From positions 100,688 to 164,687 of the forward strand of contig JAFSXX010000017.1 of the NCBI GenBank assembly GCA_017443845.1: a stretch of DNA of 64,000 bases. The letters are read 5' to 3'. The first letter of the stretch is position 1, and each line of letters begins with the position of its first letter. The stretch is from Bacteroidales bacterium (lineage in GTDB: Bacteria; Bacteroidota; Bacteroidia; Bacteroidales; UBA932). The position numbers were made by a program, and so were the translations under genes. Positions 43,973 to 53,086 of the stretch are shown piece by piece. Under the pieces are notes generated by a model. That model did not search any database, had not been told where the DNA came from, and saw nothing but the letters and a program-made list of their open reading frames with translations.

Positions 43973-45436
43973 TTACTGTTTTTCAAGGGTAAACGGCAGG
44001 TAGTTGCGGAGGAAGACAGTATTTGCGGCTGCCGCCCCGTTATTGCTTGCCGGACCGCGGAATACCAGCTGAAGATACTCATAGTAATTGCCGCCGCTGC
44101 TGTTCCACATTCCGGTTATCCTTGCCATATTGCCTTCCATCCTCGTACCGCAGGCCGCATTGTAGTCGCCGCCGGTACGGTAGTAGTTCGACGTGCCGTT
44201 GGAATAGAGGCCGTAGAGATACATTGCCGAGAAGACATAGGTGGAATAGGTATAGGGCGAGGAGATGACGCTCGCGGTGGAAGATGCTACGATACTGAAG
44301 GTACCGTCGGTATTGTAAACCGCATTGACGGGGAAGTCCGTGCCTCCGAATCCGGTTATCACATACGACTTGCCGGTCTCTTTGGCCGCGATGGTGATAG
44401 TGGAGACGGCATTGGTATTCGAGGTAGCCTTCCAGGTTCCCAGCCAGTAATTGTAGGCCGCGGGGGCCGTGGAGATGAGCGATGAGGAGTACTTGCCGGT
44501 AGCCGAGCCGTCGGCATTGACTCCCACTGCGAAGGCATAATATGAACCTGCAGGATAACTCTCTGCCTGGAACGAGTTCAAGCCGTCGCCGCTGAAGAGG
44601 AATGCCTCGAGCGGATAGCTCTCGTAGTACTCTACCAGTTCGGCCAGTTCGGCAGTAACCTTGGGAAATACATAGAGTTCGGCAAACTCGTCCATCGTCA
44701 TCCCGCTGGACTCATACTCGGAACTGGGAACTACGGTAATGTAGTATGTTCCGTCGGAAGCATTGCCCTCTACGGCGAAGTTCTCGTAAACGTATTCGTG
44801 CCAGTAATCCCTGCCGGCATAGGAGAGTTTCCAGCCGTCATTGACGGTGAATGCGGGGCTCTGCACGATGGAGAAAGAACTTTTCACAGAACCGATCGAA
44901 TACGACACGGTACCGGTGCGGACAGCGCCGGTGGTATTGGACTCTACAGCGATGGTAACCTTGTCGGAGGTCTTGCTGACGCTGATCCAAGGGTCTTCGC
45001 TCGAAATGTTGAGCACACCGTTGGTCGAATACTCATATTCAAGAGTATGATTCTTGCTGTTGAGCACCTGGTCCGATACGGAAAAGCCCTTGACGATAAG
45101 TCCGGACTGGTGTACGGTTATGCCGAGGGTTTCGCTTCCGGAAGTGAGGGTTACGCGCGAATAGCGGGTCTCGTTGCTGGTGTTCTCGCCTACGGTCACA
45201 GTTACCTGCGAACCGCTCGCGGTTGCAGTGCACCAGTCACGGTCCGTAGCGACCGTAAAGGAATTCTCGGCCTTGACCGTGAAAGAGGAGGTACCGCCCG
45301 CAGGTTCGAAGACCAGGTTGGACTGCTCTATCGACATCGTCTTGGTGGGAGCCACCCATACGGGCTCCTGCTCAACGCAGGAAGCAAAACCTGCTAAAAC
45401 CAGAAGGACGGATGCGTATCTTAAGATATTTTTCAT
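43973..45436 (-). CDS. BACON-domain surface lipoprotein
   Basis: 487 aa. Lipobox LAGFASC (Cys20), then VEQEP. Two BACON-like beta domains: ~35-115 (SNLVFEPAGGTSSFTVKAEN, DWCTATASGSQVTVTV, ITVHQSG) and ~118-205 (NGVLNISSEDPWISV, SFSIVQSP). The C-terminal ~280 residues are beta-rich, with YNYWLGTWKATSN and repeated aromatic Tyr/Ser stretches, like lipocalin-type surface proteins found in such loci. No enzyme motif, so probably a ligand-binding surface protein analogous to SusE/F. It is encoded fifth in the operon. Confidence 0.75.
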   Translation of the reverse strand: MKNILRYASVLLVLAGFASCVEQEPVWVAPTKTMSIEQSNLVFEPAGGTSSFTVKAENSFTVATDRDWCTATASGSQVTVTVGENTSNETRYSRVTLTSGSETLGITVHQSGLIVKGFSVSDQVLNSKNHTLEYEYSTNGVLNISSEDPWISVSKTSDKVTIAVESNTTGAVRTGTVSYSIGSVKSSFSIVQSPAFTVNDGWKLSYAGRDYWHEYVYENFAVEGNASDGTYYITVVPSSEYESSGMTMDEFAELYVFPKVTAELAELVEYYESYPLEAFLFSGDGLNSFQAESYPAGSYYAFAVGVNADGSATGKYSSSLISTAPAAYNYWLGTWKATSNTNAVSTITIAAKETGKSYVITGFGGTDFPVNAVYNTDGTFSIVASSTASVISSPYTYSTYVFSAMYLYGLYSNGTSNYYRTGGDYNAACGTRMEGNMARITGMWNSSGGNYYEYLQLVFRGPASNNGAAAANTVFLRNYLPFTLEKQ

Positions 45437-45448
45437 ATTGTTTCCTCC

Positions 45449-46861
45449 CTATTTCTTGGTGAACGAACTTAAATACGCCAAACGGAAATTGGTCTCGGGG
45501 AAGTGCCACGAAGTATCGACGATTCCGCTGTTGCCGCTTCCGCTGCTGTGACGCTGGTAGAGTATGAAGGAGTCGCAAGGCTTGCCGGCTGCCGAAGGTC
45601 CGGGCACCCAATTGATCTTGAAGTGGGCGGCATCGGCGTCGTAAGAAGCCTGGTCAAGTTCGCTCTTCATTCCGTAGTTTGTGCTGTACCAGAGGCTTCC
45701 ACCCGCCTTGAGGGCCCACGGCGAGAACCAGTAGGTATATTCGCCGCTCGAGCCGATGGTCTGTCCCATAAGCAACAGCGAACCTGAACCGAGATCGTAC
45801 TGCACCACAAGGGTATAATTGGGATTCATTCCAGAGAGAGTGTAACTCTTGAGATGTTCCTTGGCCTCGAGTTTGACATTGAGAGTGTTACTTTCATTGT
45901 AGAGAAGGGTGTACTCGCCGATATACTCATCATATGCGAGCCATCCGTCAGGAACGATTCCGGCTATGCTTACGCCTGCAAGCGAGAGCGTACGCTCGCT
46001 GGAGGACCAGGCGATATCCTGGACATCCATCTGACTGAGCATTTCCTTGAAACTTGCGGGCACATCAGTCGCTATGCTGTCGACCATTGATGCCACGCTC
46101 CTGCTGAGCCTGATGCCGTTTTCGGTGAAAACGAAGGGCAGATTGATCGCATCCGTCTCTGTGGCTGCGACATCACCCGAAGCGGGAACGAAGTAGTTGA
46201 TGTACAGATGACGGTTATCGCGGTCGAGATCGGCGCTGATGTTCTGCGAGGGATTCTCGAACCGTGTGATAAGCATCCCGTTGATGGTCGCCTTGACATT
46301 GGCCACGAACTCTGCCGGCTCTTTGTCAAGGGGATAGAGATTGATGATCTCGCCTCCCCTTTTGCCCTTGAGTCTGACGCATTCGGGTTTCGCCTCGAGG
46401 ATCAGGAACTCGAAGTCGCCTCCGAGTGCCTTGTAGTGGCCGGTCTGGCCATATCCGTTGAGCGATGTACCCGAAGGGGTGCTGTAGTAATGAAGCACAT
46501 AGTTGTTGTCGTCAAACGAGAGGACGGGACCGTCATCGGTGGACATCTTGTAAAAAGAGGTATAACTCTTGGCCGGATCCTCGCACATCTCGCCCCAGGC
46601 GGTAACCTTGTCCTTATCGAACTTGACGGCGATGGCATATCCACCACTCTGGGCGGAAACATTGTCCTCATCCATAAAGTCGTCCATGCGCCAGCCGTAG
46701 GTGGCGCCGGTAAGGACCTCCTGGGCGCTCTTGAGCGCCTCCTGCATCCTTATGGAAGCGTTCTTGTCAAAAATGGGTTTCTCATCCCCGACGCAGGAAG
46801 CGGCTGCCATCGACACGGTGACGGCCAGCAGCACAAAAAGTAAAGATTTTCTTGTTTTCAT
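45449..46861 (-). CDS. DUF4302-type lipoprotein
   Basis: 470 aa. Lipobox MAAASC (Cys23), then VGDEKPIFDKNASIRMQEAL, the standard beginning of DUF4302 proteins, followed by GATYGWRMDDF, GGYAIAVKFDKDKVTAWGE, YKMSTDDGPVLSFDDNN and a long beta-rich body. DUF4302 proteins are encoded in SusC/SusD operons beside the putative zinc metallohydrolase lipoproteins, as here (19-nt gap). Function is unknown; a surface-exposed accessory to import is the usual assumption. Confidence 0.8.
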   Translation of the reverse strand: MKTRKSLLFVLLAVTVSMAAASCVGDEKPIFDKNASIRMQEALKSAQEVLTGATYGWRMDDFMDEDNVSAQSGGYAIAVKFDKDKVTAWGEMCEDPAKSYTSFYKMSTDDGPVLSFDDNNYVLHYYSTPSGTSLNGYGQTGHYKALGGDFEFLILEAKPECVRLKGKRGGEIINLYPLDKEPAEFVANVKATINGMLITRFENPSQNISADLDRDNRHLYINYFVPASGDVAATETDAINLPFVFTENGIRLSRSVASMVDSIATDVPASFKEMLSQMDVQDIAWSSSERTLSLAGVSIAGIVPDGWLAYDEYIGEYTLLYNESNTLNVKLEAKEHLKSYTLSGMNPNYTLVVQYDLGSGSLLLMGQTIGSSGEYTYWFSPWALKAGGSLWYSTNYGMKSELDQASYDADAAHFKINWVPGPSAAGKPCDSFILYQRHSSGSGNSGIVDTSWHFPETNFRLAYLSSFTKK

Positions 46862-46880
46862 ATCGTTCTGCGTTTAAGGA

Positions 46881-47807
46881 TTAAAGAATCTCAAGGCTGT
46901 GGAGATCGACATTTCCGGCCATCACCTCGGCCTGGCGGCGGAGAACCGCGTCGCGGAGGTCGTCGAGCACGATACCGAAGGTATCGAACATATAGGACTT
47001 GACGATGCTGATCTTGGTGGAGATGCGGTCAGCGCCGGGCGCGCCGTCCGTTCCTGCGGCCTCGATCTGGCTCTGCCACCATTCTGCGGTGTTTGTCACA
47101 TACATCGCCATGCTCTCGGCGAAATCCTCGGTGTCGGAGTGCTGCGCGTAACGGGTGATGAATCCACGCTGCAGGTAGTCCGAAGAGTACTCGGTGGCAT
47201 TCCAGCTGTCGGCCAGGTATCCGTCGGATGAACCGCCGTTGACCTGGGAGAAGCTTACGGGAAAGTCCTTGGTCTGGTTGAGGATGTGGGTAAACTCGTG
47301 ATGGATGGTCTTGAGATAGTAGTAGTTGAGGGTGGAAGCCGAAGTCATGTACCTGGGCAGATAGTTGATTCCCATAAGGATGATCTTCTTGCCGCCCTCG
47401 GCGGTACCGAGGGTATAGACTCCGTTGTTCTTGTACTCCCACTCGCCCATCAGGAAGAACTCCTTGGGGAAATAGGTGCGGGTGAAGGTCACACCGGCCA
47501 CCTCGTCATAGGAATCTATGCAGAGGTACTTTACCAGGTGGGCCATCACTATCGAGTTCTCGTATGAAGCCGGAACGGTGTAGTAATCGAGGTCTGTCTC
47601 GTTATTCTCATAACGGTACTTGAACTCGATGTTGTACGGATATACATAGTTCGCGTCGAGCCAGAGGTCGAAAGCGTTCTTCTCGTAACTATCCGCAACG
47701 ATCACACTCTCGGGAGAGAGCTGCTCCTGACGGCATGAAGTGCCGAAAGGAAGGAGAATGAGCGCGATGAGCGCCGGTAATATAAACTTCTTCATATTCA
47801 TACTCAT
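46881..47807 (-). CDS. Substrate import-associated zinc metallohydrolase lipoprotein
   Basis: 308 aa (alternative Met at 47795). Lipobox FGTSC. The HExxH motif is in KTIHHEFTHILNQTKDFP, and a downstream EDFAESMAMYV provides the likely third ligand. This matches the metallopeptidase-like lipoproteins that sit between SusD and DUF4302 genes in Bacteroidota. Catalytic residues are intact. It may process a peptide or glycopeptide before import; the actual substrate is unknown. Confidence 0.85.
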   Translation of the reverse strand: MSMNMKKFILPALIALILLPFGTSCRQEQLSPESVIVADSYEKNAFDLWLDANYVYPYNIEFKYRYENNETDLDYYTVPASYENSIVMAHLVKYLCIDSYDEVAGVTFTRTYFPKEFFLMGEWEYKNNGVYTLGTAEGGKKIILMGINYLPRYMTSASTLNYYYLKTIHHEFTHILNQTKDFPVSFSQVNGGSSDGYLADSWNATEYSSDYLQRGFITRYAQHSDTEDFAESMAMYVTNTAEWWQSQIEAAGTDGAPGADRISTKISIVKSYMFDTFGIVLDDLRDAVLRRQAEVMAGNVDLHSLEIL

Positions 47808-47813
47808 TACGGA

Positions 47814-49403
47814 TTATCTGGGATTGGGAGTGAAACCGCCCTGGATCACCTTGTAAGGGATCTGGAGGGCAAGCCTGGGGTCGCGCGGGGTGATGGAGTC
47901 GGTGACTCTGACAGGCACATAACCGGCACTGGTCAGACCCATCTCGCGGCGGTAAACGGTGATGCCGTAGCGGCGGATGTCCTGCCAGCGGCCACCGAAG
48001 CCCATAGTCTCGAGCCTCTTGCAATTGAGCAGGCACTGGAGCATACACTCGAGGTCGCTGCCTTCCTCAACTTCGGTCATTATAGGCTTCAGGTGCTTCT
48101 TGACAGTCGACTTGTTCCACTCGTAATAATTCACGCCGTTGTAGAAACTCTTGATATTGGCGGGAGTCAGTACATAGGTGTTCTTGGTCATATTGTGGAG
48201 CCAGAGGTTCAGGTCAGCGCAGGCTTCATCGAATTTTCCGCTCAGGATATAGGCCTCGGCGCGGTGGATAAGGGTCTCGTCGGTGCTGAAGGTCAGGTTG
48301 ATGGTACGGACGTAACCTGTCTTGGCAACGGGGTCGGTGTACTGGAAGATACGGGGAACGCGCCAGAAGATGATCTTGTCCATACTGCCTGAGTATGTCT
48401 TCACGCCGTCATAGTACGAGCTGGTGCCCCAGGGATATGCGGCTTCCATATCCTCGGTAGCGGATGCGTAGCTGCCGTGGGAATAGCGGTTGTAGGTCGA
48501 ATAGTTGGCCCAGAAATAACCCATTGAGGAGTAGCAGGCCTGCAGGAGCAGGTTGGACGGCGATGAGCTCTCGCAATATGAGGTCGCGTGGATCAGCGGT
48601 CCGCCCGAACCGGTGGGAAGCGAGCCCAGATACTGCCAGTCCTTCAGGACAGTCGAAGGGGTCTCGCCAAGCACGTGGTTGGCACAATCGATGGCTTTGT
48701 CGTACTTGCCGTAATAGAGATAGAACTTGCAGGCGAAAGCGTATGCCGCATCGGTATTGAAGTGATATTTGGGCACCTGGTAATGCGAGTCGCCTATCAG
48801 GGGAAGTCCGCGCTCGATATCCTTCTCGATGGCAGCATAGAGTTCAGCCACAGTGCCGCGGTCGTGCTGTACATTGAAGCCGTCCTCGACTGCGGTGAGG
48901 TAAGGCAGGCCGGGATCGGTCGCGCTGTTGACGGGATCGTACGCCATGCAGAATATCGAAGCGAGGGCGAAGTGGTTGAACGCCCTTGCGATATAAGCCT
49001 CACCGTAGAGTTCGCGGTTGGCCGCCACGTCGAGGCCTCCCAGTTCGTCAAGCGTCTGGATGGCCACATTTGTAGCGGCAATGGCGCTCCAGTAGTCTCC
49101 CCAGTTGCTCTCGGGGCTTTCGTTATCGCTCTCTGTAATCTCCTCGAAATGATAGACCTGATCGTAAAAACGCGTGCTTTTGTTAAAGGAGGTCTTGCCG
49201 AAATCGTCCGTATTGTCGCTCATCAACTCCGCCATAAGGGACATCACGTGGTCGGGATAGGCGTGACCCAGAAGGGCGCTCACCTCACTGGCGGTATCCA
49301 CCTCGGCGCGCTTGTCGGGATTGACATCGAGGAACTTGTCGCAGGCCGTCAGGCATAAAACCAGCGCAGCGGCCGCAATTGCATATACATTGAATCTTTT
49401 CAT
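47814..49403 (-). CDS. SusD/RagB-family lipoprotein, second locus
   Basis: 529 aa. Lipobox LCLTAC (Cys21), then DKFLDVNPDKRAEVDTASEV, the usual SusD start. TPR-helix text includes YIARAFNHFALASIFC, YAFACKFYLYYGKYDKAI and LIHRAEAYILSGKFDEA, and the C-terminus has CKRLETMGFGGRWQDIRRYGI. It binds the substrate for the preceding SusC (15-nt gap). Confidence 0.93.
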   Translation of the reverse strand: MKRFNVYAIAAAALVLCLTACDKFLDVNPDKRAEVDTASEVSALLGHAYPDHVMSLMAELMSDNTDDFGKTSFNKSTRFYDQVYHFEEITESDNESPESNWGDYWSAIAATNVAIQTLDELGGLDVAANRELYGEAYIARAFNHFALASIFCMAYDPVNSATDPGLPYLTAVEDGFNVQHDRGTVAELYAAIEKDIERGLPLIGDSHYQVPKYHFNTDAAYAFACKFYLYYGKYDKAIDCANHVLGETPSTVLKDWQYLGSLPTGSGGPLIHATSYCESSSPSNLLLQACYSSMGYFWANYSTYNRYSHGSYASATEDMEAAYPWGTSSYYDGVKTYSGSMDKIIFWRVPRIFQYTDPVAKTGYVRTINLTFSTDETLIHRAEAYILSGKFDEACADLNLWLHNMTKNTYVLTPANIKSFYNGVNYYEWNKSTVKKHLKPIMTEVEEGSDLECMLQCLLNCKRLETMGFGGRWQDIRRYGITVYRREMGLTSAGYVPVRVTDSITPRDPRLALQIPYKVIQGGFTPNPR

Positions 49404-49418
49404 ATTAACGTCCTCCTG

Positions 49419-52400
49419 TTATAAGCCGATCTTGAGTGAGAGGGTGAACTGTTTCGGCATCGGAACAGCGACACCACCCGTATTGAAGAACTCAGGATCC
49501 TGTCCGTTGAGTTTGGAATCGGCATAAAGCAGGCAGAGATTGGTAGCCTGCAGTTTAAGGGAGAGGGTGCTGAGCTTGAGCGGGTTTGTGACAGCCTTGG
49601 GGAAGTCGTAACTGACCGAGACTTCCTTGAGACGGATGAAGTCGCCCTTGGCTATACGCTCCGTAGAGTAGTTGTACGCATTGTAAGCATAGCTCAGGTG
49701 AGTATCCACATTGTTCTGTATGCGGGACGCTATGACAGGAATGGTGGTATAATTCTCGTCTCCGGGAACCACCCAGCGGTTGTTGAACTCCTTGGGAGTC
49801 GAGATCATATCGTTGTAGCGCGCCTTGAAAACGGGATCCAGACGGATCACGTTGCCGAAAGAGCCGGTGAGGAAGACATTCAGCCTGAAGCCCTTCCACT
49901 GGAAGGTATTGCCCAGGGAGGCTACATCGGTGGGATCGGCGGTACCGGAATACTCGAGGAATCCGATCTTCTGGGGATCTGAGGTCTGGAAATAGATGCC
50001 GGTGGTGGTTACGTTTCCGTTCTGGTCGAGGAAGGTGGGAAGACCTTCGTCGTTGAGACCCCTGAAAGGAATCGAGAAGATACTGTGGTTGGGGTAGCCC
50101 TGCATCGCGAAGCCGGTTCCCGAAACCAGGTCGATGACGCGGCGGGTCGAGAGGAGCTCGGTAACCTCATTGTGGGTGTGGGAATAGATGATGTTGGTCA
50201 CCCAGCTGAAGTTGCGGTTCTTGATGTTGGTGGTTGTCAGGGAGAGCTCGAAGCCGTTTGACTTCATCGTAGCGACGTTACCGTATTTGGTGACGCTTCC
50301 GGTGGTACCGGTGGTATAGGCGGGACCGATGAGGTCGAAGTTGTTACGGATATACCAGTCGCCGGCGAAGTTGATGCGGTTGTCGAACAGGCCGAGTTCG
50401 AGACCTACGTTGAACTCGTGCTTCTTCTCATAGGTAAGGTCGGGGTTGGCGGGAGACGAGATGTAGAGAATCGTCTCGCTGTCGCTGGTGGAGTACCTCC
50501 AGGGGGTGTCGGCGCGGATGATCATCAGCGAGTTGTTGACCGGGCCGCGCTCGGCGGTAAGGGAGTACGATGCCTTGAGGGCGAGGTGGGAGAGAGTCTC
50601 GCGGACATCCTTCATCCAAGGCTCGTCGATAATGTTCCACTTTGCGGATACGTTCCATGTAGGGAGCCATCTTGCCTTGCGGCTCTTGCCGAGCTGGTTG
50701 GAGCCCTCGTAACGGATGGTGCCGTTGAGACTGTAGCGACCCTTATAAGAATAGGTACCGGTAGCGAAGAATGCGGCGCGGCGGTCGAAAGTATGGCTGA
50801 TGGTATAATAGTCGTTGCCATCCTCCTTGCCGCGCTTGAAGATGCGGTAATCGTAGTTTGCCTCCTCGCCCAGGTCGTACTGGAGACCCCAGCCGCGGAA
50901 CCATACCGCCTCACGGTCAATGGAGTTGGTCTCCATACCTCCGTAGAGATTGATGATATGGTCGAGGTTGAAGGTGTCATTGTACGATGCGGTGGCGCGG
51001 AAGTCCCATCCGAACATCTTGTTGTCGTTCCGCTCGTAGATACCGCCGTAAGGCATTATGATCTCAGGCAGTGCGAACGGATCGTCGGGATCGGTATAGA
51101 GGTAGGAGTTGTTCTTGCGGATGGCGGAGGTGGGAGCCGTACGGTATGCCAGCGCCTGGTTGGACTCGTCGGTGATGTGGTGCTGACGGGTCGAGGCTGT
51201 GTATTTGACGGCGCCGAGGGCCGAGAGTTCCACCTTTGGTATGGGCTTGTACTTCAATTCGCCCTGGAAGCGGAGGTTGGTGACATCGATGTCGATGTAG
51301 TTGTTCTCCAGCTCGTGGAAGATATTGAAGGGAGCGTAGTTGCGGGTATAGAATTCATCGGGGTCCAGCGCCCTGGAGGTATTCAGCGCGTATGAGTACG
51401 GGTTGATGTCGAACTCGCGCTTGACCTCGCCGTTGACGGCGTCGATCGAGGAACTCAGGGTTCCCGGAGCGCGCTGCTTGCGGTATGCCGCATTGGAGAT
51501 GATATTGAGCGACAGGTTGTCTAATATCCTGTGGGTGGCGTTGAGGTTGCCCGTGAAACGCTGCACCTGGCTCTGCTGGGTCCAACCCGGGTCTTCCATC
51601 ACGGAGAGGGATGCATAATAGTTGCCCTTGTCGGTACCGCCCGACATCGAAATCGAGTGGTTGTGCTGGATATTGTTGGTAAAGAGCAGGTCGAACCAGT
51701 CGGTGTTGCGGTACTCGGCCGCACGCAGGTAAGCCGCCTTGGCCTCCGCGGTATTGGCGAGTCCGAACTGGCCGGAAGATTCATCGTACTGGGTGAGCAG
51801 CTGATACATCTTGCCGTAGATACCGCTTGTAGCGGCGTTCGCAGTTCCGGCATAAGCCAGATAACCCTTCTGCTGAAGCTCCTGGTAAACCGACATCTGG
51901 TCCTGGGAGTTCATGATGTTGAATGTGGAGTAGGCAGGCTTGAGGCGGATGGTGTATTCACCCGAGTAGCTGATGCTGCTGTGGCCCGCACGGCCCTTCT
52001 TGGTGGTTACGACGATGACACCGGCCATTGCACGGGCACCGTAGATGGAGGTTGCCGAACCGTCCTTGAGGATGTCGAACGACTCGATATCGTCCGAGTT
52101 GAGGCCGGCGATGGCCGAGGAGATCAGGGTGTTGGCATCTCCGGAGGAGAGGCTCTCAGCGTCGATCTCGACGACATCTTCCATAATGACTCCGTCAACG
52201 ACCCAGAGCGGCTTCGAAGAACCGTAGATGGAGGTTGCGCCTCGCACGCGGATCTTGGGTGCAGTTCCGAAGGTACCGGAGACGTTCTGTACGGAGACTC
52301 CGGCCACACGTCCCTCGAGGGAACGGGAGACATCGGAGAGACCGCTGATCTTGGCATCGTCTGCGTTCAGTTTGGTGGACGAACCCGTAAAGAGACGGCG

Positions 52401-52751
52401 GTCCACCTGCTGCATACCGGTGACGACGACGCCCTCGAGCATTTCGCTGTCATCCTTGAGGACGACTTTCACTTCGGGCGCTATCGCCACCCTTTCGTCC
52501 TTGCAGCCCACGAACGAGACAATGAGGAATTTGGCATTTGCAGGCACATTGTCCAGGCGGAAATTACCGTCTATGTCGGTAGTGGTACCTATTACGGGCT
52601 TGGTGCCCTCCACTATGACATATCCTCCGAGGACGGGTTCACCGTCGGCTGCGAAGGTGACATTTCCCTTGACCGAGCGCGTCTGGGCATAGCCGGGCGC
52701 ACAGACAAGAAGAGCCAGCAAAGCCGTTAAGAGGAAAAGTGATTTTCTCAT
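49419..52751 (-). CDS. SusC/RagA-family TonB-dependent transporter, second locus
   Basis: 1110 aa from the ATG at 52751 (MRKSLFLLTALLALL); the longer frame to 52808 would start on the promoter. Signal peptide, carboxypeptidase-like domain (VKGNVTFAADGEPVLGGYVIVEG), plug (GMQQVDRRLFTGSSTKL, KIRVRGATSIYGSSKPLWVVDGV, FDILKDGSATSIYGARAMAGV) and a large barrel ending TLSLKIGL. It heads an operon of six genes running to 42998: SusC, SusD, metallohydrolase, DUF4302, BACON lipoprotein and esterase. Confidence 0.94.
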   Translation of the reverse strand: MRKSLFLLTALLALLVCAPGYAQTRSVKGNVTFAADGEPVLGGYVIVEGTKPVIGTTTDIDGNFRLDNVPANAKFLIVSFVGCKDERVAIAPEVKVVLKDDSEMLEGVVVTGMQQVDRRLFTGSSTKLNADDAKISGLSDVSRSLEGRVAGVSVQNVSGTFGTAPKIRVRGATSIYGSSKPLWVVDGVIMEDVVEIDAESLSSGDANTLISSAIAGLNSDDIESFDILKDGSATSIYGARAMAGVIVVTTKKGRAGHSSISYSGEYTIRLKPAYSTFNIMNSQDQMSVYQELQQKGYLAYAGTANAATSGIYGKMYQLLTQYDESSGQFGLANTAEAKAAYLRAAEYRNTDWFDLLFTNNIQHNHSISMSGGTDKGNYYASLSVMEDPGWTQQSQVQRFTGNLNATHRILDNLSLNIISNAAYRKQRAPGTLSSSIDAVNGEVKREFDINPYSYALNTSRALDPDEFYTRNYAPFNIFHELENNYIDIDVTNLRFQGELKYKPIPKVELSALGAVKYTASTRQHHITDESNQALAYRTAPTSAIRKNNSYLYTDPDDPFALPEIIMPYGGIYERNDNKMFGWDFRATASYNDTFNLDHIINLYGGMETNSIDREAVWFRGWGLQYDLGEEANYDYRIFKRGKEDGNDYYTISHTFDRRAAFFATGTYSYKGRYSLNGTIRYEGSNQLGKSRKARWLPTWNVSAKWNIIDEPWMKDVRETLSHLALKASYSLTAERGPVNNSLMIIRADTPWRYSTSDSETILYISSPANPDLTYEKKHEFNVGLELGLFDNRINFAGDWYIRNNFDLIGPAYTTGTTGSVTKYGNVATMKSNGFELSLTTTNIKNRNFSWVTNIIYSHTHNEVTELLSTRRVIDLVSGTGFAMQGYPNHSIFSIPFRGLNDEGLPTFLDQNGNVTTTGIYFQTSDPQKIGFLEYSGTADPTDVASLGNTFQWKGFRLNVFLTGSFGNVIRLDPVFKARYNDMISTPKEFNNRWVVPGDENYTTIPVIASRIQNNVDTHLSYAYNAYNYSTERIAKGDFIRLKEVSVSYDFPKAVTNPLKLSTLSLKLQATNLCLLYADSKLNGQDPEFFNTGGVAVPMPKQFTLSLKIGL

Positions 52752-52779
52752 TGGCTTTGTATGGTTAGTAATTAAAGTC

Positions 52780-52813
52780 AAAAAAAGCGGCCAAGGCCGC
52801 AAATGCAAAAGTA
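52780..52813 (-). promoter_or_regulatory. Second-locus SusC promoter with a 5'-terminal hairpin and U-tract
   Basis: On the minus strand the -7 box TACTTTTG (52806-52813) is exact. The predicted transcript then opens directly with GCGGCCTTGGCCGC (52787-52800) followed by seven T (52780-52786). The GC-rich stem plus T run has terminator form and lies between promoter and start codon. Confidence 0.5.
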
Positions 52814-52866
52814 TGAAAAAATCAGCAAAAAAAAAGCGGCCGCGTAAGATTTGTTATCTTTTTTCA

Positions 52867-52874
52867 TATCTTTG
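52867..52874 (+). promoter_or_regulatory. -7 box of the peptide/fimbrillin-like operon
   Basis: TATCTTTG, exact TAnnTTTG, 43 nt before the peptide ATG. It is divergent from the SusC promoter, with only 53 bp between the two -7 boxes. Confidence 0.6.
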
Positions 52875-52917
52875 TAGACTTCAATTGATTACGACAAATA
52901 CAAACATCATAATCACA

Positions 52918-53073
52918 ATGAAAGAAAAAACAACCTACAGGGCCCCTGAAACGGAGATTTCCACCATTTCCGCCCAGGGCATCTTTATGGGTTCCGGAAA
53001 CACCGGAGAAGATTACACCCCCAAACCCCTCGAGCTTGGCAACGGACTCGACCAGTTCCCAAAATTCTTTTAA
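52918..53073 (+). CDS. 51-aa peptide preceding a fimbrillin-like lipoprotein
   Basis: MKEKTTYRAPETEISTISAQ, then GIFMGSGNTGEDYTPKPLEL and a tail ending DQFPKFF. It has no signal peptide, but it shows the pattern of short Bacteroidota ORFs with an N-terminal Y-x-x-P-E-x-E segment, a central Ser/Gly turn and an aromatic end, often found next to fimbrillin-like lipoproteins. Support for its being real: a clean -7 box, a start 43 nt downstream of it, and a 13-nt gap to the lipoprotein gene. Function unknown. Confidence 0.6.
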   Translation: MKEKTTYRAPETEISTISAQGIFMGSGNTGEDYTPKPLELGNGLDQFPKFF

Positions 53074-53086
53074 CCAGCCGGAAGTC

